From positions 20,676,196-20,740,195 of the forward strand of contig OX463778.1 of NCBI GenBank assembly GCA_949825025.1: DNA of 64,000 bases. The letters run 5' to 3'. Below the pieces are notes generated by a model. The model made no database searches. It saw nothing but the letters and a program-made list of their open reading frames with translations, and had not been told where the DNA came from. This DNA is from Siphlonurus alternatus (lineage: Eukaryota > Arthropoda > Insecta > Ephemeroptera > Siphlonuridae). Below, in pieces: positions 42,266 to 54,900 of this stretch. Position 1 is the stretch's first letter. The number at the start of each line of letters is the position of its first letter. Made by a program: the position numbers and the translations under genes.

Positions 42266-44920
42266 ATGGGATACACCAAGGTAGGAGATGACAGTGTTGA
42301 ATATCAAGTGCTACGAATATTTATCATAGTGTCAGTGATTTCAATATAAATTATAACTTTTTGTCTGTAAGATTTGTTAAATTAATCATTTTATCGTGGA
42401 TAACAATAATAAAAATTGCTTTGCTTTGCATGTGTTGAAGTCTCCTTAAATTTTGTATCAAAGATTTTAATGCTTGCAAGTGAATATATTTTATTACTAT
42501 TAAAATTTAATTAAATTTAGTGTTATTATTTGAACCAAATAATTTAATAACAAATTTCAATATTCTCTACAATATTCATATATTTTGAACCAGACACAAT
42601 TAATATTATACACATATTATACAACTGGTCTTACATACAAGTAAAGAAAGTTGCATAACTTACAATTTATTGATAAAAATACCGTTAGGAGTATGGAATT
42701 TTGTCATGTTATTGAGAATACATTACCATATAAATGATATTGCAATATGTAGAAAGGAAATGTTCAAAAAAAATTATTCATTTTCACAACAACGGTATTT
42801 TGTTATAATATTAGCAATTCCCTTTGTTAGTTCAGGAGGATGTTACACCATGGGGGCCTTGCGTGAGCGGAGTGCTCTGCTTGGAACTTTATGATTTATG
42901 TGTGAGAATACGTAACAATTTCTGTCGTCAAATCTTCCACGAGTTGCCTCGTAATTCAAATACAGAAATTAACAAAATTTTAAAATTATTTCATCCATAT
43001 ATTAACCAACTTATTGCAATACATTACATTTTTGCACATAAATTTTCAAAATAAAGTATAATACTATTAATATAGTCATTAGTCCCATAAATTACTGCTC
43101 ACATTATATTTTGTTAATAAAAGATTCACAAGATTTTACTCTGAAGTCCATCAAAATTGCAATATCTTTGAATTTAATATAATTTTGTTGATGAACTTCA
43201 GTATAGAATATTTATAACTTTAAAATTGATTTAAATGTATAATATTATGTATTATATTTGTTGACAGAGAGCCGCGCTTCTCGTTCTTATGGCGAGCGTC
43301 GCTGTATTCGCTGAACCCCCAGTCCAAAACTCATACCTCCCCCCAACCCAAGGTGGTGGTTATAATTACGATCGACCAAGCTCTCCATTCCCTCCACCAC
43401 CACCCCAACAACCTTCATACAGACCACCCCAGCCTAGCTACACCCCTAAACCACCCCAGTCCAGCTACGGTCCCCCTACTCAGCAACCCTACCAACCCCC
43501 AAGGCCGACGTTTGCTCCTCCCAGACCAACTTACGGTCCCCCACCCCAACAGCAAACTTTTGCTCCAAGACCGACTTACGGACCTCCCCCAAGCACCGCC
43601 TTCCCTAGTGGACCGTACCCTGCAGCCGTGAGACCTCCTCAGAATAACAACAACGTGAGTACGACATGGGCGTGGGAGAGTGCGTGTGTAAACGGCCCTG
43701 ACTATTAAGATGTGCCCTCAACGATACCACAACAGCATCGCACGATAGCGCAATTCAAGGGCGACTTGCAAATCTTTTGTTTTATCTTTAAGAGAAATAA
43801 TTATTATATTCTCATAATCATTTTAATATAAAATTTAGTCAGAAGTTTTGTAATTATTATTTTTACTTGAGAATATTATTATAATGTTCATTAAAGTAAT
43901 TTTTCATAAAAAGATAAACACAGTTCACACATTATAAAAAAAAACTACTTTGTAAATTTAAACTTGCTACTGTAATTTTTGACATCAAAACTTGACCTCA
44001 GGAATTTTATTAACGTGTAAAACAAAAATATTCTTAGTAATTTGTAATTAAATCTAATCTTTTCCTATAATTATCAGTTGTAGTTGTGAGATTTTAAATT
44101 CTACCAATTATTTGTTTATTACTCATAGCGAATTAAATTTATTAGTATTTATATTATGCTAATAAAGAAGCTTTAATTGCATTCACAGTTAGATTCCGTT
44201 CTGCTTTTTTTAATACTAAAAAATATTGAACTAATTAGATAATTTTTAAATAGAAATCTTCAAAATTTATATATAATCAAATTTATTTGTATTGTCATGT
44301 ATCATCACCTGACCATCACAAATACTGAAACCAAATAAAAAATAAAATAAAATCAATTTAAATTTAGACTTCAAAAACAAAATATATATTTTGAAGTAAA
44401 GAAATATTTATGCAAATTTTAATCTTACGGTCATATAAATTTTTAGAACTAATATTTTTGGTTAAAAACCATACTTGACTTCCATGTTTTATCAAAAGTT
44501 AATAGAAAAACATTAAAAAAGGTAAAAACTTCCTCTGTTTTGAAAAGTGTCCCATTTGACTGTCACTTGCGCGCTGCTGCCCCACTTGACGACTTGTATT
44601 GTTGACAGCATGGAGGTGACCACGACCACCACGAGCCCGGCATGCCTTACGACTTCAACTACGCCGTCAAGGACGACTACTACGGCACTGACTTCTCACA
44701 TAACGCCGTGTCCGACGGAGATGTAGTTCGTGGGGAGTACCGCGTGGCGCTGCCTGACGGTCGTCTTCAGATCGTGCGCTACACCGCCGACTGGAAGAAC
44801 GGTTACAACGCAGAAGTCACGTACGAGGGAACCGCAAAGTACCCCGAGCCAAGCAATAACAATAACCAATATAACAAACCTACTGGTGGCCAACAATACA
44901 AGCCTAATGGTGGTTACTAA
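42266..44920 (+). CDS. RR-type (pro-resilin-like) cuticle protein, gene 1 of cluster
   Basis: Three exons are joined here: 42266-42280, 43268-43654 and 44609-44920. Introns of 987 and 954 nt have GT..AG ends (AAG|gtagga, ttgacag|AGA, AAC|gtgagt, ttgacag|CAT) and all junctions are phase 0. The product is 237 residues. Residues 1-20 form a signal peptide, with a hydrophobic core ALLVLMASVAVFA and cleavage likely before EPPVQ. Residues 21-134 are a Pro/Tyr/Gln-rich tract with repeated TYGPPP, SYRPP and TFAP units. A His-rich linker (HGGDHDHHEPG) leads into the chitin-binding RR domain at about 146-213, with GEYRVALPDGR, RYTADWKNGY and VTYEG. The pattern G-x8-G-x6-Y-x-A-D and NGY fits the extended RR consensus. 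Known family role: a secreted structural protein binding chitin in the exoskeleton; the Tyr-rich arm suggests elastic or dityrosine-linked material (inference). It is the longest of the three because of its proline-rich exon 2. The first exon was chosen because ATG follows the TATA box by about 100 nt and genes 2 and 3 have the same five-codon exon. Confidence 0.92.
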
Positions 44921-45731
44921 GAAATTACAAACAAGTAATTTGGGATCATATAAATTGTTATTATAAAATTCAACATTGAATTTTATTTTAATAATTATAT
45001 TATTATTTATTAAAATCAATTTCATTTTACTGATATTTATAGATAAAAAAATATATTTTAATGCTTTTTATATTTTAATGAAATTATTTTATAAAATGAT
45101 AAATCATGTTTCCATATTAATTTATTATAATAATTGCTTTGAATGATTCAAATATACGCAAATCCAATTTAAGATATAAATTTTAGGATATATGTATAAA
45201 GTTCAAATTTCATTCTTTGTAATTATTTGATTTATGGTTACCATTTTTTTATATTATATAGTGTCATCCTGAAGCTTGCATATTTCAATAACTTATTTAT
45301 AAAACATTTATTGATGCTTTTGATATTTTTAAACCTTGCTTCCTCTCCTTCCCTCCCTTTTTTTGGTAGAGCTGGGTCTTTATTTTGACCCTCTTTGCCG
45401 CAAAACCTGATAATATACATATATTTGTTTTAAAGATGAAATTGTATCTATATTGAATTTGTTAAAAATAAATTTTAACAGGATCAAGGAAATTTATCCT
45501 AGGCCATTGTATACTAATTGAAAATAAAAAATCTTGTTTTTTATGATAAATCCATTTATCGTTTCATGTTACAGTTACCATGTTCATTATTTAATTTAAA
45601 AATGAAATTTAAATGGCAAATTAAATTATATTCTGTATTCAATTTTATGTAATGATGGCCTGTATATTAGAGAGGTGTTGTGATTGCAGTTTCTGTATTG
45701 CTATTGTTTTTGTATTATGTGAAATTTACGC

Positions 45732-45751
45732 AATAAAAAAACGTAAATAAA
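45732..45751 (+). terminator. Candidate poly(A) signals of cuticle gene 1
   Basis: Two AATAAA hexamers (45732-45737 and 45746-45751) follow the stop codon by about 810 nt. No block like the gene 2/3 3' end is evident here. Other A-rich hexamers lie closer, so the true cleavage site is uncertain. Confidence 0.35.
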
Positions 45752-46294
45752 ATTTGTAATTCTTTATTTTCTATATCATCAAATTAATGATAAAAGTTGT
45801 TAAAATTATTTTTTTTTAAAATAGGAGTAAATTTTATAGCATCCCTTTTCCTTGCAAAGATAGTAAGTATAATATTTCCGTAATAACAAAACTAGGTTAG
45901 CTGTTATCCATTTTGTAAAGGCGTCAAATCTTCAAGCTCTGCTGCATAGATGATACGATTAATACATTAGAAACGATTTTGTTATGGTCTTTCTAAAATT
46001 TTGTTTTCATATTTAGATAAGAATTGTTTTGAAAAGCTAGTTAATATTTATGTTCTAATCAAGAAAATAAGATAAACAAAGTTGTAACAAAGCTGTCATT
46101 TTTTTAAATATATTAATTGTTACGTACCTTAACAATGATTTTTTTTATAACGTAATTTTGATTTATTATTATAAAATTAACATATAAATCAAATTTCGCT
46201 AAAATCTGACAAATAAGTTTTTATGAATTATAATATTTCCTGCGTGATATATTATGCTTTTATTATAACTTTCACTTGCATATTTTTAGATTAA

Positions 46295-46410
46295 AACAGT
46301 TTGAGCGTCAAGGTCGTTGCATCATCGCGGAGACGACACCGCAGGTGAGGCGAGTCGTGAAATTGCCCGCGATATTCGTGAAGTCATTCGGGGCATCATG
46401 ATAATCAGAT
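46295..46410. other. G+C-richer island with FTZ-F1-type site and exon-like signals
   Basis: TCAAGGTCG at 46308-46316 fits the FTZ-F1 consensus YCAAGGYCR. The same stretch is bounded by aaaacag|TTT and CCGCAG|gtgagg and stays open for 45 nt (46300-46344). It could be an enhancer or a small exon. It lies in the gap between genes 1 and 2. Confidence 0.25.
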
Positions 46411-47189
46411 GACGGTGCATTTCAACGCCTTATTTAATAGCAATTTATAATTTGTGAAAAATGTAGTGCAACTTATTGAAGATTTTGTTGAAAACCTGAA
46501 AAAAAAAAAAAAAAAAAAAACGCACCGTGTTCGGACTACAGGGGGACGGGAAAGATTAATTTACTTGATTAATATAACAAATCTGAAGAGTAATAAATAA
46601 TTATTAATTAGAAATAATAATTATTACAAAAAGAATTTTATGATAGCTTATTTTAGTCTATTAGTTTCAATTTGGTTCTAATATTCATGAATGTTCTTAA
46701 TTTACCTAATTTTCAATTCAATATTTATAATAGTTATTAAAAATTGCGTCAGTAGAAAATTTTGAAACATTATTTATAAAATATATTTATATATTTATGT
46801 ATGCAGGTTAGGATGCAGAGAACATTAATTTAATAACTCAATTATAATACATAAAATAAATAGCATCATAAAAATAATAATTTGTTAATATAAAGGAATA
46901 GAGCAGAAAATTATTATGTTTCATTTTGCGAAAATGAAATCATCACCAATGACGTCATAATTAAGATCATAACAACAAAACAGTAGCCAACAATAACAAG
47001 GATGATGATAAAAATTGGAGTGTTATACTTTGAAGTCAGACACTGTCGTAGTCCAGTGACATCAACAAGCCGTGTTTTAAGATTCATTTTAATTAATGCT
47101 CTAAACCGTTTGTTAATTTAATTGTGTAAAATTATTCTCTTATTCATTTATTTCTCAATGCATTAATATTTTTCTTTAATACTGATCTA

Positions 47190-47310
47190 ATATCTTGAAG
47201 ATTTTTATGGATCTCTGTAGCGGCCGACAGGGTTAATTGTTTAACCTTGGCCGGTATGTATATATTGCTAAATAAAAATTTAAAAAAAAAATAAAAAAAA
47301 AGCCGCGGGA
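47190..47310 (+). mobile_element. Possible retroposon 3' end with A-rich tail
   Basis: A cggcc...ggccgg stem (agcggccgacagggttaatt and aaccttggccggtatg) is followed by tgctaaataaaaatttaaaa and an A-rich run, a layout seen in retroposon tails. No reverse transcriptase sequence was seen. Confidence 0.3.
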
Positions 47311-48326
47311 ACTACTCCAAATTAAGATTGACGAAAATAGAGGCTTCAAGTGTTCCCCGGCGGGAAAATTTCTACATGAGCCACCATGTTAGAAAACATA
47401 GGTTTCTTTCTCAGTAACTATTAAAGCTATTAATTTGAAACCATGTCCTACCCACCCATTTATAGGAGTCTTTTGATAATGAGACAAGAGCTTATTTTCC
47501 TCTAAAAAATTAAAATTCTTTAATACCAGAAAATCAACTTCGAGTTTTTTTTACGTGTTATAGGTTTGGGTAGGATGGTGGAAACACAGCAAAATCAGCC
47601 GACTTGAAGCATCATTAGTCGAGGAGCGTACCTCTTCAATTTTATGTTCTCAGCTATCCTCCATGTTTATATAGTCCTCGCAATAGTAATAATATTCAGG
47701 GGGTGTTTAAATACCACCACTTCAGAAATTTATTACCTTACGTCAAAGTTATACGCAAGGAATCAACGAGTAATTGCTTGCGAAACTCGTACGCAAATTT
47801 ATGCAAATTCTTATGTACATGGCGGTATTTAAACAACCCAGCTGCTGTATTCTTCTTTGTATTAAATTATATTCTTCATCTCGTAGTCCATTCTTTGTGT
47901 CAAAGAGCAACCGCCAGCATCATTTCAAGAAGACTTTCGATTTTTTTTTTTATTTATAATTAACTTAAATTTGTGAACTTGATAAATGTAAAGAAAACAA
48001 AGTAATAATATTTTATACCACTCTTAAGTATAAATTTATTCATGTGCATGCAATAAAATAATCACCACGATCGACAATAATTAGTTAATTACGAAATTCA
48101 GTAACGAAAATACAATTTATATTATCTATAATTATGCATAATTCAAGTATTATTTTTTTTAGCAATAAATTGATTATATAGATAGATAATATATAGATAA
48201 CCTTCAATAGATACTGACTATTTTAAGTTATTAAAGTTTCAAATGAATAAGTATAATTCAATGTTTTATTAAACATCGATCTATTGTAAATTGAAATTAA
48301 ATTAAACATCAACTGAAAAAATTTAA

Positions 48327-48716
48327 TTGAGTCATTACAACTACACTATAATAATGACAAACGAAATTAACTACAAATATTTTAATGTACACACAAACAA
48401 GCTAAAAGTATCATTTCACCCTGAGACTAGGCAACTTGTCCAGCATCAAAATAAAGCAGGTTACATATGCAGCAGGGGCTACTGTCATTGTATTCTAATG
48501 GTGAACGAGTTAAATAACTTTACTTTCTCTCGGCGTCATCCAGGAATTAAACGTTATCTAATGCTGTTGTGCAAGGTTGATAAGTTTCCAGTTACGGGAT
48601 GGAGAACTACCTTCCGGTACCTGAGAAGAAAGCCGGAAGGTCAAGAACCTCTGATTTTCTTGCTGCTTGCCCTAACCAATATCTTCATTGTATCATTTAC
48701 GTATACAGTTTATTAA
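48327..48716 (+). CDS. Unrecognised 129-codon open frame, doubtful gene
   Basis: This is one of the longest open frames outside repeats. The predicted product begins MSHYNYT. The middle carries CSRGYCHC (about residues 48-55), then a basic stretch (FRYLRRKPEG), and it ends in a hydrophobic tail (LIFLLLALTNIFIVSF) that could be a membrane segment. The second half (48400-48660) is richer in G+C than the flanks, as real exons are here. I recognise no domain, and no promoter or splice structure is obvious. It could be a chance frame, an exon of an unseen gene, or a transposon fragment. Confidence 0.2.
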   Translation: MSHYNYTIIMTNEINYKYFNVHTNKLKVSFHPETRQLVQHQNKAGYICSRGYCHCILMVNELNNFTFSRRHPGIKRYLMLLCKVDKFPVTGWRTTFRYLRRKPEGQEPLIFLLLALTNIFIVSFTYTVY

Positions 48717-49658
48717 ATTGAAATTTTTACAACAATGAATCAGTTAAATATTTCACCGTAAAGAAAGCAACAAGCATAAAAAGGACAGTACAGACAGGGA
48801 AAGTGTTTGTAACACAAGAAATACCATTGCAGTGATAGTGATGACTAAAAGAAGAAAGAACTGAACTTTTCACTACATTAAATAATTTTATTATCCATTG
48901 GTGTAAAATTTTCAACAAATCAAAATGTACAACTCAATACAGCACAAAAGTTATCGTTCTTCTGATTTTACAATAAAGCCAAAAGAAAGTTTTTGGGGGC
49001 GTGGTGAACTTGAAATTATTTGTTATATATACTATAATATTACTTTTTTTTTCTCAAAAATGCAAAACTGCATCTCTTTGTCTCTAACAACAAAACCTAC
49101 AATAACAATAAGGCAATAAGGTTAACATTAGTGCAGTCCTAAGATAAATAAGATAAATAAACTAATGGCAACACAACATAATCTTTTATTTTTTAAATTT
49201 AATATTGTAATTAATATTTCACTTGTTTATTTATTAAAATAGCAACCAAAAACCAGGTTTATTTTAGTTTACTAACAAAGTATTGACATTAATTTATAAT
49301 GTACCATATTTTATCAAATGTATGTCTCTAAAAAAAAAAGTAAAAGTGAAGTTTTTATTGAGAGCTCCAACCTTGATATTTCAATTTGTCATGTACTAAC
49401 ATTCCTATTAGATCATCATCGTACAATTGCGAAGTTGATCAATTAATTCGGCTACCTTGACATTTGAAAACACTGAAAGTTAATTTATAAATAATTAAAT
49501 TTAAAAAAAGCAGTATATATATATTCATAACTGTCATTTATAAGTCATTATTGTTAAAGAGAAGATATGTAACATGTACTCGTGAACTTTGATGATCACA
49601 TTGGTGGGAGATTTTGTAATGGAGTACCGACCTTAACATTTTTTATTGCAGAAATGGA

Positions 49659-49906
49659 TATATACAGGGTGCAAAGTTATGCTACTCCGATTTTTTTTTT
49701 CAAAATTTTTAAAGTTCGGGAACTCTTTTAAAAAAAATTTTGAAAATACAGACCTTTTGACGCCTCTCTTAATAAAAGGATAGGACCTAAAAGAGGCGTG
49801 AGTTCAAATCCAATCTCGGCAAAAAAAAAAAAAAAAATGGGAATACTTCCCGGGCTCTAAAAACTGTGAAAAAAATCAGAGTGGCATCAAAACTTTGCAA
49901 CCTTTA
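49659..49906. mobile_element. Fold-back element, family A copy 2 (diverged)
   Basis: The left arm ggtgcaaagttatgctactc and the right arm gagtggcatcaaaactttgc are inverted and resemble the arms of the copies at 7814 and 58435. The interior keeps the gacgcctc and ttaataaaaggatagg blocks. A run of A with an upstream gagttcaaatcc (Pol III B-box-like) lies inside. More diverged than the other copies. Confidence 0.6.
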
Positions 49907-51807
49907 TCCAAAAAGTTTTGAGGTCGATACTTTTTTTATATTTTAATGCAAATAAACGTACATGTCAAGACAGTCCTGCTGTTTTGTGGGTGTTAAAAGA
50001 GTGCATGGATGTTTGATGTTTTGGACTTTTCTCATCTCTCTCAAAATTAAGGTTGCTAAGGTCATACTGTCGCGAGATGTAAATATCAGCAATAAAAAAT
50101 AAAAACATAACCTCTGATTATTTTGAGAGCTTTTGAGATAAAATTATGTGGCCTTTCTGCGTAGGAGGAGAGAATAACAGCTTTCTAGACATCACAAAAT
50201 ATTTCAAGTTCACGTAAAGAAGACAACGCCTTTAAAAAGAGTAGGAACAACGTTTGGACTGTTATTAGGTGTATACATTACGTGAAAAACCAACCGTTAC
50301 CCCTTTCACTTTATTGACCATACAGTCTATGAAGGCGTAGATGAGTAAAGAATTTAAATTTGTTGTTTATATATATATTTTTATTAGTTTAAAATTTATG
50401 CTCCTCTTTTTACATATACCTGCAGTGTGTAAAATTAAAGCTCTGGAATAGCTCGTTTCATCTGAATGATAATTTTCTCTCTTAACTTGTATTTTTTTAC
50501 AATAATTTTATTGTAGTTAAACCTTAGTACATAATTTAAAATATGTATAGTGTTGCCTATAGGTGGGTCATCTTTTTGTTTGATATATTTATTTTGAACT
50601 TTTTAACTTTTACAGGATAACGTAATTATATAACAATATTTATTTTTTTTTTAGATAGCAAAATGTATATATATATACTGTAAACATATATATTTACAAT
50701 TTTACTGACGCTATACGATCTATAATATATTGAATTTTAAATTACGCTGATTATGACTGTCTTGTCACTAATGACTGATTGGTTCTGTTAATACATTTTT
50801 GTTGTTCTCTATCGTTGTATGAAAGGAGTAAAGAAATGTTCATTTTTCACACCGTCATGAAGTATTCAAACATTAAAGTAGCGCACAAGCTTGACTTTTT
50901 TTACTGTCTAACATAACTAAACTATAAAATAGATCAAATAAAAAAGAGTTTTGTGATGTAATGCAAAAATCTCAAGTTTGTTATATGTGATATTAATGTG
51001 CTAGGTCTCTACGATGATAAAATTTCTATCAATATTAAAACACTATATAATAACATGATTAACCTTTGACTTCTGAATATTTCTGAGCTAATTTCTTTAT
51101 AAAATTTCTTTTCACATTTTTTTAACTAAAACACAGCTGCTCTGTTAAATTTATAAACAAATGTATTCAATATTATGGCAAGAAATGTATAATTATATAC
51201 TATTACTTCTTAGAAAAAAGTGTAAAAAATATTAATTAAAAATACTTTTTTTTTTGTTATTTCTAATGTTTCAAAAGCAATTGCAACATCTTAAGCAATT
51301 AAAATAAATAATACCTTTTACTTTTTTCTCTTATGGCTTGTACTTTTTTTTAACGACAATTGTAGTTTAACCTAAGTACATAATTTAAAATATAAATTAA
51401 ACTAACATTATATCTATTAAAAGTTAAAACATTTTTTTTATTAATCAGGAACACGTAAATAAAAAAAAATATATAAAATAAAAGATCATATTACAAGTAA
51501 TTTAAAATACAAATTTAAAAATGCTAAAAGTTAAGTACAAAGAAACAATAAACAATATTGTGATATAACCTTTTACAATACATTTCTGTGAAAGTGAAAA
51601 TAAGATCTTTTTAAAGGACTTTTCCTTTTCCTATATAAATGTATATATTTTTACATATCTATGATATGTTCCATAATAATAATAATATAAGTACTTTATA
51701 ACCTATGAATGACCTCGCTCACCTTATTCAATGGCCCAAATTTTATTATAGCCGAGTAGGAGGACCTTCTGATTACACATGTGGAAGAGATGGCCATCAT
51801 TGACCGA

Positions 51808-51820
51808 CCACGTGACCTGG
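51808..51820 (-). promoter_or_regulatory. Nuclear-receptor half-site overlapping an E-box upstream of gene 2
   Basis: On the minus strand the sequence reads CCAGGTCACGTGG: an AGGTCA half-site overlapping CACGTG, about 50 nt before the TATA box. A GGTCGGT follows on the same strand. Gene 3 has a related block, CCAGGGTCACTTG then GGTCGGT, upstream of its TATA in the opposite orientation. AGGTCA half-sites are bound by moulting-pathway receptors such as FTZ-F1, HR3 and EcR; occupancy here is inference. Confidence 0.35.
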
Positions 51821-51867
51821 TAGTAAGACACCTTCCTCTCCTACTTCAATCTCGATCTGGCTCACAG

Positions 51868-51877
51868 TATATATAAG
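51868..51877 (+). promoter_or_regulatory. TATA box of cuticle gene 2
   Basis: TATATATAAG is followed by acggggagcatcttc, matching the gene 1 promoter. An arthropod-type initiator (TTCAGT) lies at 51903-51908, giving a 5' UTR of about 45 nt before the ATG at 51951. Confidence 0.8.
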
Positions 51878-51950
51878 ACGGGGAGCATCTTCGTAACACA
51901 TCTTCAGTCTTTGTTCATCTGTGTAAGTGATCCATACTACTTCAAGCATC

Positions 51951-54900
51951 ATGGGATATATCAAGGTATACATAAAGTGAATATATAAGAAAATGAATTA
52001 GATCAAAAATGTGAATTAAAGTGTGTAAATTTGTACTTGAGAATGGATATTACACACTTATAATATTTTTTTTTTTACTGAATTTATTTTTAATTATATT
52101 AAATTTGACTGACTTCCAGTGCAGTTACAGTTCTTAATACCTGAAAATTCAGTTGTATTTATGCACTAAAAATTAATTTTAGAAATTCAGTAAATCAAAG
52201 CCCCTCCATTCAAGTATATAGGATTGCGATTTGTGTTAAAATTGATCTTATTATTCATCAGTATAATTTATTAGTGCTAATTTCTTTCGTAATATTTTAT
52301 ATCTTTAGAATAATGTACTGAATACTGAAAATATGGAACAAAACACCTGAAAATAATTTAAGGTGTTAAAATTCTCTGAATGTACGATTGCACTTTAAGT
52401 ATTAAGAATACACAGAATACATTTAGCCAAAAAGTGATAAGCATATAATTATTATCTTCAAAAAAAATTATCCAAACTAAATAATTAATTTTTACTGGTG
52501 CGTCAACTTCGGGACAGCATGATGCTCTGTTTATGAACATTGTCATAAAGTCTATCGCAACGTGGGGAACATTTTTTAAGGGTAAGGTAACGCCACCAAT
52601 GTTAAAAAAAATCCCTCTCACAAAAATTCTGAAAAAAATTTAAAATGTTCTCCTCTACACCCCCTATCAGTAGCTAAAATATCAGGTATACAAATACGAT
52701 CTAGTTTTTGAGTTATGAATTTTTAAAGTTGACTAATTTAACATGGGAGTTCCATTTCTCCATGTTAAAGTAGTCAATTTTAAAAATTAATAACTCAAAA
52801 ACTAGATCGTATTTGTATACCTGATATTTTAGCTACTGATAGGGGGTGTAGAGGAGAACATTTTAAATTTTTTTCAGAATTTTTGTGAGAGGGATTTTTT
52901 TTAACATTGGTGGCGTTACCTTACCCTTAAATGGCTTCAAGCTACAATAGGTCTTATAACCCTCAAGGTCAGAAATCTGCACTTCCTTGTTTCAATAACG
53001 TTCAAGCTATCCTGAGGGTGTACACTCCATTAACATAAAAATGTCCGATCCGACCATGTTAAAGCATCGGACAATTTTATTTGAATGGAGTGTACATCAA
53101 ACATATTAAAGAAATCGAACAAATATTAAATTTATTAAATTGATCTTTAAATTATTAAATGAACAAATAACTCACGACAATACGACATGATTGTGATACA
53201 TAATACAGAAGCCACTAAAATTATATTTAACATAACATACAAAGTAAAATTACTTTTCAGAATCATTGTCTTAAAAAGCTTAAATTATAGACAACAGACA
53301 GGCATTTCCAAATGTTTTAATGCTACATAATAATTCCCTGGCATTCATTATTTAAATATATTATTAATAAATTAATTTGAAGTATTTTATAAATATAAAT
53401 CAAACAAATTTTCTTTATATAAGTAATTTGTCGCCATTAAGTTGATTTGTTGTTGACATTAGTGGTATTTCATAAAATGAGTTATATAGATGGAGTTAAC
53501 ATTGATGCTATAAGGTATACAAATAATATTAAAGAAATTAGCGAAAGCACTATTAAATTTGCATAAAATTGTGATATAATAATATACTGCTTTTATTTGT
53601 AGCTTGCCGACATAAAGAAATTGCGTATTCAAAAACTGACATTTTTTAAATTCATTAAAATTAAAATAATAATAAAATAAAAAAATAATAATGACATTTT
53701 AAAATTTAAAAAATCATTCAACATAATATGTGATATTATCGAAATTGCAAAATAAAGAGAAATGCTCAAATTGATATAAGAAAGTGGAATGTTGTAACGT
53801 ACGTGAAACATGTAACTTCTAACACCGTGGGGGATCAAGTAACACCAAGTCACAACATAAAATTTAAAAGTAATGACATGTTATAGGCATTGACAGCATA
53901 TTTACATTTGGTACATTATTTATTACGTATCATATATATTATAACCATTTTCTTCCGTATTAAATTTCTTCGCATGAATTTTTATAAGCTTTAAAATATT
54001 TATAAACACTTGTTACATCTTAAAAATTTATATTTACTTTTTTTTTATAACTAACCTATTATACACCAGGTGAATATATTTTATTTGCATTTCTGACTGT
54101 GTACTTATAGTAGACTTTAGCCAAAACTTTAACTTACTATTGAAAAAAGCAAAGAATTCTATAGTTTAGTACTTATCAATATAATTATCAATGCTGTAAT
54201 GTAATTTTTATATTTAACTAATCCATATAACTTTATATTTAAAGCAAAGCTTACACCATATAGAAGATAGAGTCATAACACGGTATATACCTACCATCAA
54301 TTGGTCTCCCATTATGTTAACAGCCACGTAAATTCTACCACTCAGCACATAAATTTGACTGAATCGTGATCATACAATTCAATTTATGTTCACAGGCAGT
54401 AGCAGCGGTCGTGCTGATGGCCGTAGCAGTGAGCGCCATGCCGCAGAACAATAACAAGTACCTTCCCCCCACCACCCCTAGACCGGCACCCCCAAGCACC
54501 TACCTTCCTCCCCCAGCACCCACCGAGGACGGATATCTGTACCCCGCACCAGCTCAGGAAACGGTAACTATAATTATATTATCTTCTTGCTCGTTACTTG
54601 CATCTTAAAATTATTGCTCTTATTAAATAAAATATTTTTACTTTACATTGTTGCAGTTATCCAATCATCGATTTCATTTCTCTGTATACGTCTAAATATA
54701 TTTTATAATAAATTGTAATTTTATTTTTTTGAAGTAATTAATAAATTCGATGTTAATTCTTTATTGAAAATCGTCAACTGTACTATTTAATTCATTAGTC
54801 AAATTGCATTTATAAGAAAGTCAAATAGTATGATACGAATAAATATTTAAATTTTAAATAAAGCTTCATAAATTCATATATTATAATGGATTATTGTTTT

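Larger units (their letters stand above)
44921..51867. other. Gap between cuticle genes 1 and 2
   Basis: The first 800 nt are the likely gene 1 3' UTR. The rest holds the island at 46295, a possible retroposon tail at 47190, the doubtful frame at 48327, fold-back family A copy 2 and, from 51715, the G+C-richer upstream region of gene 2. Confidence 0.65.

Noticed and set aside
43353..43631. Second plus-strand frame over exon 2 of gene 1
   Set aside because: It is an out-of-frame reading of the proline-rich exon. The frame beginning RAALLVL joins in phase with both neighbouring exons.
44696..45025. Minus-strand frame of 109 codons
   Set aside because: It is antisense to the RR exon of gene 1; the minus frame at 60136-60498 is likewise antisense to gene 3. 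The sense strand has the recognisable domain.
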